A stretch of 64,000 nt of DNA from Weeksellaceae bacterium (GCA_019459455.1 JAIBEX010000014.1:124001-188000), one strand, 5' to 3'. Counted from the first letter of the stretch, positions 1 through 9,298 are shown. Numbers and translations are program-made. The notes: a model not told the origin generated them from the letters alone.

Positions 1-2
1 TC

Positions 3-1394
3 GTCGCCGCCTCCTCCATTATCCGCCCCGGCGTGGCCCAGAGCGGCATGATGCGCGAATACATCTTCCGCCACAACCACCCCGATAAGTTCGAATATTT
101 CCATCCCGTCTTCGAGGCGCACCTCGGTGACACCTACGGCATTATGGTCTATCAGGAAGACGTCATCAAGATCGCTCTGCATTACGGCGGGGTCTCGGCC
201 GCGGACGGTGACATCCTGAGGCGCGCCATGAGCGGCAAGACCCGTTCCCTGAAGAAACTTCAGGAAGTAAAGGACCATTTCTTCGAATGCTCGGCCAAAC
301 AGGGACACCCGGAGCAGCTTTCGCGGGAAGTCTACCGGCAGATTGAGTCCTTTGCCGGTTATTCCTTCTGCAAGGCGCACTCGGCGTCCTATGCGGTGGA
401 GAGTTACCAGAGCCTCTACCTTAAGGTGTACCACCCCATCGAGTTTATGGTGGCGGCCATCAACAATGGCGGAGGTTTTTACCGTACGGAGGTCTATGTG
501 CACGAATGCCGCATGGCCGGCGCCGAAATCCTGAATCCGTGTGTAAACCGGAGTGAGGTGGAAACCACGGTATACGGCAGACAGGTTTTTTTGGGACTGA
601 TGCATATCGAGAAGCTGGAGTCGCGGCTTACGCAGTTCATTCCGGAAGAGCGGAAGAAAAACGGCGGCTATACCTCGCTGGAGAACTTCATCCGCCGCGT
701 GCCCGTGGGTGTGGAAACCCTTCAGATCCTCATCTTCATCGGCGCCTTCCGTTTTACCGGAAAGCAGAAGAATGAGCTCCTTATCGAAGCGCGCATGCTG
801 ATGGTGAACTTCAGGCCCGAACACCGTTTCGCCTCTATCTTTGAGGAGCCTGTGCGGGAGTACAGTCTGCCCGAGCTGAAGAGGAGTCCTTTTGAGGATG
901 TCTTTGACGAGATTGAGATCCTGGGCTTCCCGGTCTCCTGTTCGCCCTTCGACCTCCTGCAGACGCGCTACCGGGGCGATGTGACGGCCTCCGGTTTACT
1001 GCCCCACCATAAGAAGCAGGTGAAGATGCTGGCTTACCTGATCTCGCGCAAGCAGGTGCCCACCAAAAAGGGCACCATGTATTTCGGGACGTGGATCGAT
1101 GCCGAAGGCGAATATTTTGATACGGCGCATTTCCCCGACAACCTGAGGCAGTATCCTTTCCAGGGCGGCGGCTGCTACCTGCTGCTCGGCACGGTGGAAG
1201 TGGATTTTCATTTCCCGACCCTTACCGTCCTGAAGATGGCGAAAATGCCCTTTATTCCCGACCCGCGTTACGCCGCCGACCAAAAGAAACAGTACGAGAT
1301 CCACCAGCAGCTCCGCGAAGACGTAAGCGCCACCCAGCGCCTGCCCTACCCGCAGGAACACGAGATTGGACTGCCGAGGGGGAAGATGGTATGA
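3..1394 (+). CDS. dnaE: DNA polymerase III alpha subunit, C-terminal part (cut by window start)
   Basis: Replicative or translesion C-family DNA polymerase that extends DNA in the cytoplasm. The frame is open from the first bases (SSIIRPGVAQSGMM), so the gene starts before the window. Visible parts are the fingers segment (MVYQEDVIKIALHYGG, then DGDILRRAMSGKTRS), the helix-hairpin-helix region (SFAGYSFCKAHSASYA), and a C-terminal OB-fold (about residues 340-425 of this part) ending RYAADQKK. The protein stops soon after the OB fold, with no tau-binding tail. This fits the short alpha subunits of Bacteroidetes that often sit beside a Y-family polymerase (DnaE2/ImuC-like). Which of the two alpha subunits it is cannot be told from this part. 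Confidence 0.93.
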   Translation, partial: VAASSIIRPGVAQSGMMREYIFRHNHPDKFEYFHPVFEAHLGDTYGIMVYQEDVIKIALHYGGVSAADGDILRRAMSGKTRSLKKLQEVKDHFFECSAKQGHPEQLSREVYRQIESFAGYSFCKAHSASYAVESYQSLYLKVYHPIEFMVAAINNGGGFYRTEVYVHECRMAGAEILNPCVNRSEVETTVYGRQVFLGLMHIEKLESRLTQFIPEERKKNGGYTSLENFIRRVPVGVETLQILIFIGAFRFTGKQKNELLIEARMLMVNFRPEHRFASIFEEPVREYSLPELKRSPFEDVFDEIEILGFPVSCSPFDLLQTRYRGDVTASGLLPHHKKQVKMLAYLISRKQVPTKKGTMYFGTWIDAEGEYFDTAHFPDNLRQYPFQGGGCYLLLGTVEVDFHFPTLTVLKMAKMPFIPDPRYAADQKKQYEIHQQLREDVSATQRLPYPQEHEIGLPRGKMV

Positions 1395-1685
1395 AGGCAG
1401 CCACTTCCTCATCCCTCCTGTTCCGTTGCACTGCATCATCAGTTTTTCCATGACTTTAATGTTCGGGGGTTTTTAACGGAACAAAGTTGGGAAATTTGCG
1501 AACCTGTTTTTAAAACGGGCAAAAACTTTCCAGAATTTTCCATTCTTTTCCATTAAAGGGAACAAAAAAGCATTTTTGGTCAAAACAGGGACTGGCAAGG
1601 CAGGTGCTTGATCATTTGCAAACGCCTTTTATCAGGCGGATTAAGAGCAGATTGGGCAGGTGGGAACGCAAAAATAAATTTGCAT

Positions 1686-1771
1686 TTCTATATCCCTTCT
1701 ATATCCTTTCTTCGATAGTTCTATATCCATTCTATATCCGTTCTATATCCACTGTTCGTATACTGTTCGAT
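1686..1771. repeat. 11-bp phased direct repeats (TTCTATATCC)
   Basis: TTCTATATCC occurs exactly at 1686, 1697, 1719, 1730 and 1741. The slot at 1708 is filled by a degenerate unit, so spacing is always a multiple of 11 bp. The same 11-bp period continues with two copies of CTGTTCG at 1752 and 1763. Eleven bases is close to one helical turn, so all units face the same side of DNA. No function is known. Confidence 0.85.
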
Positions 1772-1947
1772 GGTTGGGGCCGGAAAAGGGTCAGAATTGA
1801 AGGCAAATTTGTATGATTTGGATCATATTTCCGGATTTTTACCAGAATTGCTATGGGGCAGATCGCACGATGAGCCATCAAAATTATGAGCGAAATGGGC
1901 GGTGGGGAATTGCGATTTTTTATTTATTGCGTGTTTGGGGGCACGGA

Positions 1948-1992
1948 TTACAAATCCGCGACATCGGGGTTACAAATTCGCGATATCGAGCG
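1948..1992. repeat. 22-bp direct repeat (TTACAAATYCGCGAYATCG)
   Basis: TTACAAATCCGCGACATCG at 1948-1966 recurs as TTACAAATTCGCGATATCG at 1970-1988, exactly 22 bp apart with two transitions. It resembles short dispersed repeats common between genes in flavobacterial genomes. That resemblance is recalled, not tested. Confidence 0.7.
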
Positions 1993-2145
1993 CCGAAAGC
2001 GAAAATTTCTATACGGACCAAAGAGGAGCAGCCACATGATAATCTCTACTCTCTTTGTCCAGTGGTTAAGATTATGTATATTTGAGAATACGAGTACTAG
2101 CTTGAAAATACTCCAGAACGACTTCATTAATTAGTTTACAATTAT

Positions 2146-4005
2146 ATGATCCCAGGAAATATCACAAGAGAACATTTGTTAAAAGCAATTTCAAAGATCG
2201 ACGACGAGGGAATACCTAAAGACCGGGATTCGAAATACTATGATGTTATGTATAATGGACAAAAATATCCTCCTAAGCTAATAGTTTCATACGCTAATAT
2301 ATTTGCAAACGGTAAAGAGCTGGACAGAAATTCCTTTCGAGGTGGGAAAAACACACCAAGTTTTAATTTGCTTGAGGTAAACAAATTTACAATTGTGGAA
2401 AAAGCCAACGGAACAGATACAAACTTTTATCCTGAATTGCTTAAATTCTTGTCACAGGCGGGAAGTGAAAACCTAAAGACGAAACAATATAAGGCCGAAT
2501 TTTTGGGAACCAAGGTCGTTGTGAGTTTTGGAAAAGGAAACACAGCAAAAATTCCATGGATTTCGTTTTTACTCGGAACTAATACCACCAGCAAGGGTAT
2601 ATATCCTGTGTTACTCTTTTATAAAGATTTCAACTTATTAATCTTAGCACACGGAATAAGCGAAACAAATAAGCCAAATATTGAGTGGTCTCTACAGCAT
2701 CCAAAAACAATTAATGATTATTTTCAAGAAAATTACGGTCAGAAACCAGCACGATATGGAGCTTCTTACGTTTATAAAACATACAATGTAAACAACTTAC
2801 CATCAGAAGAAAAGCTCAATACGGATCTTGCATCAATAATTAATACATATAAGCAAACTTTAAAAGAGACAGTTGAAAATCCAAGCCCAATTATGGAATT
2901 TGATCTTCTCAGTTTTAAAGACAATTTAAGGATGTCTGGGTTAAGTTATTCAACTAACCTAAGTACTAGATTTGCTGCTTCCCTTCTCACTAAACCCTTC
3001 GTTATCCTCACCGGTTTATCTGGATCCGGAAAAACCAAACTGGCGCAGGCTTTTGTCCAGTGGATCAGCGAGGACGACAGTCAGTATAGAATAATTCCCG
3101 TAGGTGCAGACTGGACTAACCGTGAGCCGCTGTTAGGCTATCCCAACGCCCTGAAACCAGAAGAATATGTTAAACCGGATAGTGGCGTACTGGATCTGAT
3201 TATTCAGGCCAACAACAACCCTGAATTACCTCATTTCCTGATACTGGATGAAATGAATTTAAGTCATGTGGAACGGTATTTTGCTGATTTTTTGAGTGTG
3301 ATGGAGTCGAAAGAAGAAATTCCGCTCTATGCGGAAGGAATTGTTGAAAACGGAGTTCCGTCAAAACTCAAGGTGCCATCTAATCTGTTTGTTATCGGGA
3401 CGGTTAACATCGATGAGACGACCAACATGTTCAGCCCTAAAGTATTGGATAGGGCGAATACCATAGAGTTCTGCGTATCTCAGGAGGAAATGGCATCCTT
3501 TCTTGGTAACATCAAAGATATAGACATGGAAGCACTTTACGCGAAGGGAGCGGGAATGGCCAAAAGTTTTCTGGACATGGCAGGAAATAAATCATTTGCA
3601 GCAAAGGATACCGGTACCATAAACGGCACCCTTTTAAAATTCTTTGGTGAACTGAAGAAAACGGGAGCTGAATTTGGTTACCGAAGTGCCAGCGAAATAT
3701 TGAGATTAATACATCAGTTGGGTGCTTTGGATGCAACAATGGAAACCAATAAAAAAATAGACATTGCCATTATGCAAAAGCTGTTGCCCAAGCTGCATGG
3801 TTCCCGTAGAAAGTTGTGTCCGGTGCTTGAGACCCTTGGGGAGTTTTGCATTTCAGAAGATCTTAAAATTATCAAAGATGTTTTTGAAAACACGGATTTT
3901 GATTTCAACGGACCGAAAGTGATCTATCCGCTTTCACTTGAAAAAATAACCCGGATGTACCGCGGAGCTATTGACAACGGATTCGCCAGCTTTGCCGAAG
4001 CATAA
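2146..4005 (+). CDS. McrB-like AAA+ restriction NTPase
   Basis: Motor and recognition subunit of a McrBC-type modification-dependent restriction system. In this family an NTP-driven ring translocates on modified DNA and activates the partner nuclease. Residues 4-85 resemble the N-terminal head domain of ScoMcrA/McrB-type proteins (YNGQKYPPK, NSFRGG). Residues about 94-240 look like the MrcB N-terminal domain (DUF3578). The AAA+ core has Walker A GLSGSGKT (290-297), Walker B FLILDEMN (364-371), GTVNIDE (418-424) in the place of the McrB NTAD-type motif, and a finger-like PKVLDR. It is followed after 2 nt by the DUF2357 nuclease gene, so the two are surely co-transcribed. Codon use is more AT-rich than the neighbouring core genes, which hints at horizontal transfer. 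Confidence 0.88.
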   Translation: MIPGNITREHLLKAISKIDDEGIPKDRDSKYYDVMYNGQKYPPKLIVSYANIFANGKELDRNSFRGGKNTPSFNLLEVNKFTIVEKANGTDTNFYPELLKFLSQAGSENLKTKQYKAEFLGTKVVVSFGKGNTAKIPWISFLLGTNTTSKGIYPVLLFYKDFNLLILAHGISETNKPNIEWSLQHPKTINDYFQENYGQKPARYGASYVYKTYNVNNLPSEEKLNTDLASIINTYKQTLKETVENPSPIMEFDLLSFKDNLRMSGLSYSTNLSTRFAASLLTKPFVILTGLSGSGKTKLAQAFVQWISEDDSQYRIIPVGADWTNREPLLGYPNALKPEEYVKPDSGVLDLIIQANNNPELPHFLILDEMNLSHVERYFADFLSVMESKEEIPLYAEGIVENGVPSKLKVPSNLFVIGTVNIDETTNMFSPKVLDRANTIEFCVSQEEMASFLGNIKDIDMEALYAKGAGMAKSFLDMAGNKSFAAKDTGTINGTLLKFFGELKKTGAEFGYRSASEILRLIHQLGALDATMETNKKIDIAIMQKLLPKLHGSRRKLCPVLETLGEFCISEDLKIIKDVFENTDFDFNGPKVIYPLSLEKITRMYRGAIDNGFASFAEA

Positions 4006-4007
4006 CA

Positions 4008-6314
4008 ATGAATCCGCTCCCTAACATAGAAGTCAACCTGGACTCGGTAAAGGAGGGCCTGCGCCTTTGGATTGATGCGCGCAGCCCCGACTCTTTATTT
4101 GATGGCGGGGAAAATGCAGAGGAAAACAATGAAGCGAGATTTCAGCTGGTCGAAGGATGTTATTACGACTATCAAATCAGCGACGCCGACTATGTTCTGG
4201 GTGATGTAGGGGAAAATATAATTCAACGGCATAAACTAATTTACAATGCCGGTACGATTGCTCCTAATATTTTCGTAGGCACCCTATCCGTTCCCCTGAT
4301 TATAAAATCAACCTCAGAGGAATGCTGTAAAATAGAGTTGGAAGTTCAATCCATAAAATCCGGATATCGCGACGATTACCGGGACATGCTTGAATTCATT
4401 ACCGAAAAATGCACCGATTTATTACTGCAAACCAGTTCTCCGGTTTCACAACACTTTGAGATCGATTACGCAAGAGACAGTAAAACGCTCTATCAAAAAT
4501 TCTCGTTTATCAAATCCGTAATCGGAACAGACGAATTTGCAGAGGCGGTTCACCGCATAGTAACGGCACCAGTAACCAAATGGACGGAAATTACAATGGA
4601 GAAGGACATTCGAAATGCCAGGAGATTTACAAACATTAATATTAAAGAATTTCTGAAAGGAGGCCGGAGAACAAAACTACCTGAGGCACATTATTTAAGA
4701 GTCTATGGCTTGGCAACGCTGCCCGAACGAATAACTTCAATAAGAAAAACGGACTCCCTGGACACACCTGAGAATCGTTTTATCAAACATGCACTGGAGG
4801 GATTTTTGAAATTTTGCACCGATATCAACAGCCGGGCAAAAGAATTCAGGCATAAAAAATTGGAAAAAGAATCCGAGACTCTTATTCGGGAACTGGAGGG
4901 TCAGCTGCACCACAGTATTTTTAAGGATATTTCAAGACCCACTACATTAAAACTTAACAGTCCCGTTCTACAACGCAAGGAAGGTTACCGCGAAGTACTG
5001 CGAGTCTGGCTCATGTTTGATCTCGCAGCCAAACTAATCTGGACCGGTGGTGATGACATATACAGTGGAGGAAAAAAAGACATCGCAACACTTTACGAAT
5101 ATTGGCTCTTTTTCAAACTTCTGGATCTATTTGGATCCATCTTTGAAATTGAACCAAAGGATATTTCGGAGCTGATAAAGGAAACACCGGATGGTTTAAA
5201 TCTGCAAATAAGACAGGGCAAGTTCACTGCACTTCGTGGAGTTTATGACTCGGGAAGCCGAAAGTTAAATATTCGTTTCAACTACAACCGTTCCTTCAGT
5301 GGAAGAAAAAAGTATCCAGATTCAGGGAGCTGGACTACGACGCTTCGACCGGACTATACCCTTTCCTTTTGGCCTGTGGGCATTTCTGAAACCGAAGCGG
5401 AAATACAGGAACTCATCGTACATGTTCATTTTGACGCCAAGTATAAAATTGCCAATCTAACGGATTTTCTGCAGCAAAATACGGAAACTGATCTTGACGA
5501 CGAAAAAACAGAAAACCGGAAAGGCATTTATAAAAATGCGGACCTGCTAAAAATGCACGCATACAAAGATGCAATCAGAAGAACTGGTGGAGCCTATGTT
5601 TTGTATCCCGGAGACCAAGCGATTAATCAAAAAGGATTTCATGAAATTATTCCCGGACTCGGAGCTTTTCCGGTAAAACCATCCAAAACCGACAGCGGAA
5701 TCGGTGAGTTAAAAGGTTTCCTACTCGAAATTATTGAACATTTTATTAATCGCGCCTCACAAAGAGAGAAGATTGCTTACAGAGCATTTGATATATACAA
5801 AGAACCTCCGGAATCAGACAACACAATCAATGAAGCACTTCCGGAACCCTACAACACAAACAGGGCGCTGATACCTGACGACACTTTTGTATTGGTGGGC
5901 TATTATAATTCTACTGAACAATTTGAATGGATAACGAAGAACAGGCTGTACAATTTCAGAACGGGGTCAGGTACCGGTTCGCTTATTCTGGATAAGGAAA
6001 CCGTAAGTTCAAAATACCTCCTGCTACATACAAAGGGTGATACGGGCTCCGGTGAGTTGTGGAAAGTAGTTAGTAAAGGACCGAGAGTTTTTTCAAAGGA
6101 GGACATGATAAAAAAAGAATACTCCTCACCATCCCAGGATAATTATTTAGTTATAGAAATAGCACCTATTTCAGACTCGGAATTTCAAGAGGCAAGGTGG
6201 GATTTCCGGAAGCTTAAGAACTACAACGCTGGCAGAGCATCAGCATTTCCATTTACAACAAGTCTTGCAGAATTAAGTAAAAACACGATCAAAAAAATTA
6301 GAAGCAATCATTAA
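4008..6314 (+). CDS. McrC-like DUF2357/DUF524 PD-(D/E)XK nuclease
   Basis: Probable cleavage subunit of the McrBC-like system. The N-terminal half (to about 330) is the DUF2357 region. The C-terminal half has the DUF524-type nuclease landmarks LYEYWLFFKLL (362-372), RPDY (447-450), HFDAKYK (474-480, the D-x-K of the PD-(D/E)XK core) and LLKMHAYKDAI (513-523). At 768 residues it is longer than E. coli McrC (about 350), as usual for DUF2357 partners. It starts 2 nt after the AAA+ gene. The substrate (5-methylcytosine, hydroxymethylcytosine or other) cannot be read from the sequence. Confidence 0.87.
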   Translation: MNPLPNIEVNLDSVKEGLRLWIDARSPDSLFDGGENAEENNEARFQLVEGCYYDYQISDADYVLGDVGENIIQRHKLIYNAGTIAPNIFVGTLSVPLIIKSTSEECCKIELEVQSIKSGYRDDYRDMLEFITEKCTDLLLQTSSPVSQHFEIDYARDSKTLYQKFSFIKSVIGTDEFAEAVHRIVTAPVTKWTEITMEKDIRNARRFTNINIKEFLKGGRRTKLPEAHYLRVYGLATLPERITSIRKTDSLDTPENRFIKHALEGFLKFCTDINSRAKEFRHKKLEKESETLIRELEGQLHHSIFKDISRPTTLKLNSPVLQRKEGYREVLRVWLMFDLAAKLIWTGGDDIYSGGKKDIATLYEYWLFFKLLDLFGSIFEIEPKDISELIKETPDGLNLQIRQGKFTALRGVYDSGSRKLNIRFNYNRSFSGRKKYPDSGSWTTTLRPDYTLSFWPVGISETEAEIQELIVHVHFDAKYKIANLTDFLQQNTETDLDDEKTENRKGIYKNADLLKMHAYKDAIRRTGGAYVLYPGDQAINQKGFHEIIPGLGAFPVKPSKTDSGIGELKGFLLEIIEHFINRASQREKIAYRAFDIYKEPPESDNTINEALPEPYNTNRALIPDDTFVLVGYYNSTEQFEWITKNRLYNFRTGSGTGSLILDKETVSSKYLLLHTKGDTGSGELWKVVSKGPRVFSKEDMIKKEYSSPSQDNYLVIEIAPISDSEFQEARWDFRKLKNYNAGRASAFPFTTSLAELSKNTIKKIRSNH

Positions 6315-6425
6315 AAGACCGCAACGCGGCCACAATGCTCGAATACATCTGTCATTTTTATTTTTCAGTCCTAGGTAAATTTATATCAAAATGTTTAAAT
6401 TAGCATAACGAAGTACCATCTTGTT

Positions 6426-7133
6426 ATGATTACTTACGAGTATGCTACCACCGAGGACAATCAGATAATTTCTATCCAACATGTAACGAATGCTAATCGT
6501 TATAACAAATTTTATTGTTTAGGCTGCTCATCCCCATTGACGCCAGTCCTTGCTAAATTTAAAGCCAAACATTTTCGACACAGAAGCGACGTCTGCAGTA
6601 GGGAAACATACCTTCATAGACTAGGGAAATATGTCCTAAAATCTCGTTTCGAAAATCAAGAACATTTTACAATTGAGTTTCTTTCAGAAAACACTTGTAA
6701 CCTATTTTCTACTTGCGAACTCAAAAAACATGTAAATTGGAAGTATTGTAGAAAGAGGAATGATTGGCACAAAATTGACCTAAAAAAATACTATGACACC
6801 TGCTCAGTTGAGAGAAGCTACAACGGTTTTAAAGGCGATTTGGTTTTAACACATAGCAATTTTAAGGAGCAAAAACCAATATTTATAGAAATAGTGGTAT
6901 CACATAGTATAGGTGAAGAGAAATCAAATTCTGGAATTAACATAATAGAAATTTTTGTGCAAAATGAAAAAGATTTATTTGCGTCGATTTGTGAAAATGA
7001 CACTTCAACAGAAAAACCGTTAATCCATTTTTACAATTTTAAAAGAACGCATATGCCCATTTCTGAGCATAAATATTTTTATTTGGAGACCACAGTGAAT
7101 AACCTTATACCCCTGTTTCATCGGAACCTGTAA
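6426..7133 (+). CDS. CoiA-like nuclease family protein (N-terminal and nuclease parts)
   Basis: Resembles the competence protein CoiA family, predicted PD-(D/E)XK nucleases. Visible landmarks are a CxxC knuckle (C31, C34), the HFRHRSD block (49-55), ETYLHRLGKY (60-69), D138 in FKGDLVL, E155 in IFIEIVVSH with H160, and EK (165-166). These follow the family order of zinc-like head, H/E signature and nuclease core. It ends at 7133, and a Cys-rich frame starting at 7154 may be the detached C-terminal part. It sits 110 bp after the McrC-like gene with no competence genes nearby, so a defence or DNA-processing role is an inference. Function is unproven. Confidence 0.65.
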   Translation: MITYEYATTEDNQIISIQHVTNANRYNKFYCLGCSSPLTPVLAKFKAKHFRHRSDVCSRETYLHRLGKYVLKSRFENQEHFTIEFLSENTCNLFSTCELKKHVNWKYCRKRNDWHKIDLKKYYDTCSVERSYNGFKGDLVLTHSNFKEQKPIFIEIVVSHSIGEEKSNSGINIIEIFVQNEKDLFASICENDTSTEKPLIHFYNFKRTHMPISEHKYFYLETTVNNLIPLFHRNL

Positions 7134-7153
7134 AGTGTTCTGAGATCTCTCAA

Positions 7154-7480
7154 ATGGACTTATCTCAGAATCCTATAATTTTCCCTGACATAGGAAAAGA
7201 TAAAACTATTCTGTACAGGGGCGGAATTGACATTTCTCTAAGGAAAGGACACAGAATAAAGAACTGTTACCTCTGTTCACATTTTAGTTATTGCAAATTG
7301 AAAATTGGTGCACAGAGCGTTTTAAATAGTAGCTTATCAGATGCTGTAATAAACAGATTTGTAAAAGCTTCAGATTGCCCCCATTACCATATTAATTTCC
7401 TGCAAGTGGAACAGAACTTAAAGGAAATCCATAAGAAACAAATCCCCTATATAGTAATCAACGAGCCTCAAGATAAATAA
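7154..7480 (+). CDS. Cys-rich small protein, possibly the split C-terminus of the CoiA-like protein
   Basis: 108 residues, no firm family. The core is NCYLCSHFSYCK (CxxC-x5-C) with a later C-PHY, a possible zinc or Fe-S site. Similar CxxC-rich tails follow the nuclease core in longer CoiA-like proteins of Bacteroidetes (recalled, not checked). This frame is open back to 7103 and overlaps the last codons of the preceding gene, so a single indel near 7103-7133 would fuse the two. It could instead be an independent short gene with its own ATG. Confidence 0.5.
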   Translation: MDLSQNPIIFPDIGKDKTILYRGGIDISLRKGHRIKNCYLCSHFSYCKLKIGAQSVLNSSLSDAVINRFVKASDCPHYHINFLQVEQNLKEIHKKQIPYIVINEPQDK

Positions 7481-7573
7481 AGATGGCAAGGAAGTCGCTA
7501 ATAACATGTCCCTAGAGCATTTGACGAATTAATAATAGTGAAATAGACATTTAAAGTAAAAAATACACTTTCC

Positions 7574-8224
7574 ATGACCCTCTCACCAAAAGCACAAAAA
7601 ATATACTCCCAGATTAGCGCAGCGGACACCAAACTCGGGGACCTCCGCACGATCGCAAAGGAAATTAAGAAAGACCATACGATGGCTGTGGAACTGTGGG
7701 CCACGGGGAAGCTCTACCCGCGCCTCCTCGCAATCCTCATTTTGGATAAAAAGGAACTCACCGCGGAAGTTACGGACCAGCTGCTGGCGGATATGACCAA
7801 ACATCCCGCGGCCGAAAGCACCCAACTCGCCGACTGGCTTATGGCAAACCAACTGACGAAAGATAAAAAAACACTGGCCCTGCTGGAATCGTGGGAACAC
7901 CATCCTTCGGCCCTGCACCGCCGCCTCTTCTGGTATCACCAGGGACGCCTGAGGTGGGTGGGACAGCAACCGCCGGAAAATACAAAGGATTTGCTGGCGG
8001 CCATTGAAGAACGGATGGGAACCGAAGCACCCGAAGTGCAGTGGGCCATGAACTTCACGGCGGGCTGGATTGGCATCTTCGACGAACCCTACCGGGAGAA
8101 GTGCATTGAAATCGGCAAGAAACTGGGCCTTTACAAAGACAAACCCGTGGCCCGGAACTGCGCGCCGGACTACCTGCCGATGTTCATTGAAAGTGAACTT
8201 GAAAAACGCAGCCGTGTGAAATAA
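7574..8224 (+). CDS. DNA alkylation repair protein (AlkD-like HEAT-repeat glycosylase)
   Basis: 216 residues with the helical-repeat pattern of the AlkC/AlkD superfamily (PF08713 type): ELWATGKLYPRLLAILILDK near the N-terminus, DWLMANQ, then SWEHHPSALHRRLFWYHQGR and VQWAMNFTAGWIGI. Family members bind damaged DNA and remove positively charged alkylated bases without base flipping. Whether this one is catalytic is unknown. Composition returns to the higher-GC core type here, which marks the right edge of the defence-like block. Confidence 0.8.
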   Translation: MTLSPKAQKIYSQISAADTKLGDLRTIAKEIKKDHTMAVELWATGKLYPRLLAILILDKKELTAEVTDQLLADMTKHPAAESTQLADWLMANQLTKDKKTLALLESWEHHPSALHRRLFWYHQGRLRWVGQQPPENTKDLLAAIEERMGTEAPEVQWAMNFTAGWIGIFDEPYREKCIEIGKKLGLYKDKPVARNCAPDYLPMFIESELEKRSRVK

Positions 8225-8393
8225 CGTGAAAAAATGAAGTGATCGCAGCGTTCATGGTCCGGGGAATACTCCCCTGCCGAACCCCTGACAGCTGATTATT
8301 TTGTAACTTTATTCTGCTAAACAAACTCCCGACCGGTCGTCGAAACACCGGCGTGGTTAATCAATTTAAACCAGCCCAAATCACTAAAACTGA

Positions 8394-8996
8394 ATGAAAA
8401 AACTGATCCTGCTCCTCGCCTTTGCGGTATCACTCCCTTTATTTGCACAGCAAACCAAAGATGATGAACAGTTTATAGCACATCTTAAAAAAGACACCCG
8501 GACGGACAAAAATGACCGCGCGGTATGGAATCTGCTGAACGATTTTTACGAAGAGGCGCTGCAGTCCGATGCGGGGGAACTGAACAGGAAGACCGTAGAG
8601 AAAATGCAGAAGCTGTATGCAGACAAAAGGGCAAAGAACATGCAGATCCTCAATTTATTTATGGCCTATAACAACCACATCAGCCAGACCGCAGCGCAGG
8701 GGAAAACGCCGGACAGCGGATTGCAGGTGGATCTGATGCTTGAACTGGAAAAGGAAATGGCAGATACGTACGGTAAGGTGCCTGCAATCGTGCGGATTTA
8801 TAAAGCAGAAGCGCTGGTTTCTAACGGGCAGCATAAAGAATCCGCCGACGTCATATCGGCGGGACTCCTTGAATATCCCGGTTCCGTTCCGCTGAAGGTC
8901 TACCACTTTTTGGAAACCAATGATGAACGTTTAAAAACGGATCTGATCAAAAACCATCCGGATCACTGGATGGTGAAGCAGTTTGGAATCCGGTAA
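8394..8996 (+). CDS. Secreted hypothetical protein with TPR-like helices
   Basis: An N-terminal signal peptide (MKKLILLLAFAVSLPLFAQQ, cleavage after AQ) points to the periplasm. The rest is helical and charged, with a TPR-like part near 135-175 (AEALVSNGQHKESADVIS). No family recognised. Standing alone, downstream of the alkylation repair gene with a 169-bp gap, so probably its own transcript. Confidence 0.75.
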   Translation: MKKLILLLAFAVSLPLFAQQTKDDEQFIAHLKKDTRTDKNDRAVWNLLNDFYEEALQSDAGELNRKTVEKMQKLYADKRAKNMQILNLFMAYNNHISQTAAQGKTPDSGLQVDLMLELEKEMADTYGKVPAIVRIYKAEALVSNGQHKESADVISAGLLEYPGSVPLKVYHFLETNDERLKTDLIKNHPDHWMVKQFGIR

Positions 8997-9169
8997 AAAG
9001 GCAGAGCTTTATTACTGCAAACCTTTGCAGGACCGTCCGCCTCCAGCATTTAAGTCCGGACTGCATCACCCTGCTTAAAAATGCAGAGGCCATTATTGAG
9101 GTCAACCTTGTGGAAGGCCCCACCTATCTGGTGCCTGAGCAATCGTCATGTGTTGATTTTTATTTATAA
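8988..9169 (+). pseudogene. Possible gene remnant
   Basis: An open frame without a start codon overlaps the end of the preceding gene and runs to a TAA at 9167. Its middle (LLKNAEAIIEVNLVEGPTY, then LVPEQSS) reads like real protein, with amphipathic strands. No family is recognised. It may be the tail of a deleted gene. It occupies most of the 8997-9345 gap. Confidence 0.3.
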
Positions 9170-9290
9170 TCGCTAAAAAAACGTGAAACCCTTCTCTGTC
9201 TGCAGCTAAAACGAGGCTGACTCCCAGGTTGCTGTCTTTTTCGATAGGTCATTTAACCGCTTTACCGTCAGTACTTTAAAAAATATTTCC

Positions 9291-9298
9291 TAATTTTG
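9291..9298 (+). promoter_or_regulatory. -7 promoter box before the arginase-like gene
   Basis: TAATTTTG matches the Bacteroidetes -7 consensus TAnnTTTG. It places the transcript start near 9304 and therefore supports the ATG at 9346 over the GTG at 9301. Confidence 0.6.

Larger units (their letters stand above)
1395..2145. other. Non-coding stretch with two short repeat arrays
   Basis: No convincing gene. The short open frames here (for example 1604-1816 and 1813-2085) run through the repeats and have no recognisable protein features. The stretch holds an 11-bp phased array at 1686-1771 and a 22-bp direct repeat at 1948-1992, described separately. It separates the polymerase gene from the defence block and is more AT-rich than the former. 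Confidence 0.6.

Noticed and set aside
1604-2134. Three short plus-strand frames before the McrB-like gene
   Set aside because: They are made of the 11-bp and 22-bp repeats and overlap each other.
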